Positions 62,656-64,000 of a stretch of DNA of 64,000 nucleotides are shown here, piece after piece. The notes beneath the pieces are model-generated. The model ran no database searches. It saw only the letters and a program-made list of their open reading frames with translations, and was not told the origin of the DNA. The stretch's first letter is position 1. The number at the start of each line of letters is the position of its first letter. A program made the position numbers and the translations under genes. Source of the DNA: Marmoricola sp. URHB0036 (GTDB lineage Bacteria; Actinomycetota; Actinomycetes; Propionibacteriales; Nocardioidaceae); contig NZ_AUEP01000012.1 of the NCBI RefSeq assembly GCF_000426045.1, positions 126,006 to 190,005 on the forward strand, written 5' to 3'.

Positions 62656-63968
62656 TGTCTCGGGTTCGTCCGGACAGTGTTGGTGTCTCAGGTCAGTGTG
62701 GACACTTCGCTCGGGTTGGGTCGAGGGGCTTGGTCCCCCAGGACTCCGTAGTAGTGCTTTCCGGGGGTGAGGTGCTGGCTTCGGATCAGGGTGCCGTGGG
62801 GGTCGAAGATGCTGACGGTGTCGCCGTTTCGGACGACGGTGACCTTGGTCCGGGCGTGCTTGCGGCTGAGGTTGACTGAGATGCGGTGGAAGTGGACGCG
62901 GCCGGCGAAGTCGGTCTTGTAGGTCTTCGCGCTGACCGGCATCGATCTGGGTGTCGCGGGCGGCAATGGTGGGATCGGCTCCAACGCTGTAGGCCCGTCG
63001 CTGAGTGCCTGGGCAGGGGTGCGCATTGCGAGTGCCTGATGGGGCCGTTCGTGGTTGTAGGCATGGTCGAAGTAGTCGATCTGGGCGCGCAGCTCGCTGA
63101 TGCTTTGCGCTCCTGGCTGGGCTCGCAGCCAGCGTTGGGTGGTGGCATGGACCCGTTCGTCCTTGCCCTGGGTCTGGGGGTGTCCAGGCTTGCCCGTGAT
63201 CGCTCTGCATCCCAGCGCTTGGAGGTGTTCGACCAACTGGGAGCGTCGACCCATCCGGGTCTGGTTGAACGCGGTGCCGTTGTCGCTGAGCAGCCGGTGT
63301 GGCACCTGGAACGCTGCGATGCCTTTGCCCAGAACGGTGAGTGCGCCACTGGTGGTCTCGCCGATCTCGACATGGCTGGCGACGATGAACCGCGACTTGT
63401 CGTCGAGGAGCTGGTAGACGTTGGCGATCGACCCCACCGCATCGGCCAGTGGCCACTGGAAGGTGTCCAGCTGCCAGCACACATGCGCCAGCGGGGCCTC
63501 GAACCTTCGATAGCTGGACCGGGGCCGCTTCTGCGGCTGAGGAACCACCATTCCCCGGCGGGCAAAAACCCGCGCCAGCGTCGAGGCCGCGGGCGCTGCG
63601 ATACCCATCTGCTGGAGCCGATACCGCACGCTAATCGGCCCGTGGTCCCAACCCGCGTCCGCCAGCTCCTTGCGGAGCCGGACCGCGAGCTCCTCGACCT
63701 CGATGGGAATCGCCAACGGCGAACGAGCCACCGAACGCTGACGTTGAACCATCGCCTCCTCGGCACCGGCCCGCCTCGCCAGCGCCTTGATCTCATAGAA
63801 GCGTGACCGGGAGATCCCCACCTCCCGACAGAACCTCGTCACCGCCCCCCGAGGAGCATCTTCAGGCCAGGCCACCACGACAGCCCGAACGTCCACCGGA
63901 ACCACCCTGTCTGCCATGAACGCACCATGCGCTCACAACCGCTCGAGTGTCCGGACCAACCCAAGACA
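62656..63968 (-). mobile_element. IS481-family insertion sequence
   Basis: Imperfect 21-bp terminal inverted repeats (TGTCTCGGGTTCGTCCGGACA at 62656-62676, shown here only by its first and last bases TGTCT and CGGACA, against TGTCTTGG to CGGACA on the other strand at 63968-63948; 2 mismatches) enclose one intact transposase gene. The element is 1313 bases. No target duplication is obvious at these boundaries, so the exact ends may shift by a few bases. Confidence 0.8.
62688..63917 (-). CDS. IS481-family transposase
   Basis: A 409-residue DDE transposase. N-terminal HTH (VTRFCREVGISRSRFYEIKA), catalytic core with D in WQLDTFQWPLAD, D in LLSDNGTAFNQ and E in TQGKDERVHATTQRW, and a C-terminal segment common in this family (YNHERPHQALAMRTPAQAL). 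The gene looks intact and full length, so the element may be active. ATG 63917. Confidence 0.9.
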   Translation of the reverse strand: MADRVVPVDVRAVVVAWPEDAPRGAVTRFCREVGISRSRFYEIKALARRAGAEEAMVQRQRSVARSPLAIPIEVEELAVRLRKELADAGWDHGPISVRYRLQQMGIAAPAASTLARVFARRGMVVPQPQKRPRSSYRRFEAPLAHVCWQLDTFQWPLADAVGSIANVYQLLDDKSRFIVASHVEIGETTSGALTVLGKGIAAFQVPHRLLSDNGTAFNQTRMGRRSQLVEHLQALGCRAITGKPGHPQTQGKDERVHATTQRWLRAQPGAQSISELRAQIDYFDHAYNHERPHQALAMRTPAQALSDGPTALEPIPPLPPATPRSMPVSAKTYKTDFAGRVHFHRISVNLSRKHARTKVTVVRNGDTVSIFDPHGTLIRSQHLTPGKHYYGVLGDQAPRPNPSEVSTLT

Positions 63969-64000
63969 GAACTGTCCGCAATGACAAAGGACAGAACAGC

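Noticed and set aside
62640..64000. Target site duplication around the IS481 element
   Set aside because: Flanks at the inferred ends (ctgtga and gaactg) do not match as direct repeats.

Overview
The window is GC-rich actinobacterial DNA. Gene content and order (actinobacterial integration host factor, type 2 pyrF, PyrR-controlled pyr operon, KstR, an Mce4-type import operon) point to a member of the Nocardioidaceae, probably a steroid-degrading Nocardioides-like organism. That assignment is by family resemblance only. No rRNA, tRNA or CRISPR array was seen, and no gene-free stretch exceeds about 300 bases.

Region 1 (1-22.6 kb) is housekeeping. On the minus strand lies mihF-gmk-rpoZ-coaBC. 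Next comes a tightly overlapping pyrimidine operon, pyrR-pyrB-pyrC-carA-carB-pyrD-pyrF, that ends in a small lipoprotein gene. Its leader carries a PyrR-binding hairpin next to the pyrR ribosome binding site. A plus-strand group follows: an aminotransferase IV/sulfotransferase pair, a large secreted modular protein and a DUF2200 gene broken by an amber codon. A second minus-strand group holds efp, nusB, a double-GNAT gene, a DUF1206 membrane protein, a small unknown protein and a flavin disulfide reductase.

Region 2 (22.9-51.8 kb) is a steroid (cholesterol-type) catabolism and uptake island. It contains kstR and six intergenic KstR-like operators sharing the core GAAC-NN-GTTC or a close variant. 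The operators face: the side-chain operon (fused chsE1-chsE2, chsH2, chsH1, ltp2); a wax ester synthase/DGAT gene and a LipC-like esterase; a double-length acyl-CoA dehydrogenase (ChsE3/FadE34-like) and a methyltransferase; kstR itself, opposite a glycosyltransferase/methyltransferase/alpha-alpha-barrel trio; a ferredoxin reductase/flavin protein/ferredoxin/two-SDR operon; and a complete mce4 operon (yrbE4AB, mce4ABCDEF, two mam genes). Mce4 would import the sterol, Hsd4A, ChsE, ChsH and Ltp2 would shorten its side chain, and KstR would couple the two. Ring-degradation genes, the CYP125-type P450 and the MceG ATPase are not in the window.

Region 3 (51.8-64 kb) is mixed: a channel-like membrane protein, a second copy of the small lipoprotein family, an MFS transporter, a VOC protein, uvrB, and a CitA/DcuS-type two-component system divergent from an NMT1/SsuA-type ABC importer. 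A complete IS481-family insertion sequence ends the window.

Repeats are prominent: a six-unit direct/inverted array behind efp, three palindromes between pyrR and the aminotransferase gene, a related palindrome behind the ABC importer, and GAGCG/GTGGTCGAGC-type dispersed motifs that have entered coding sequences (carA tail, chsH2 linker, glycosyltransferase tail).
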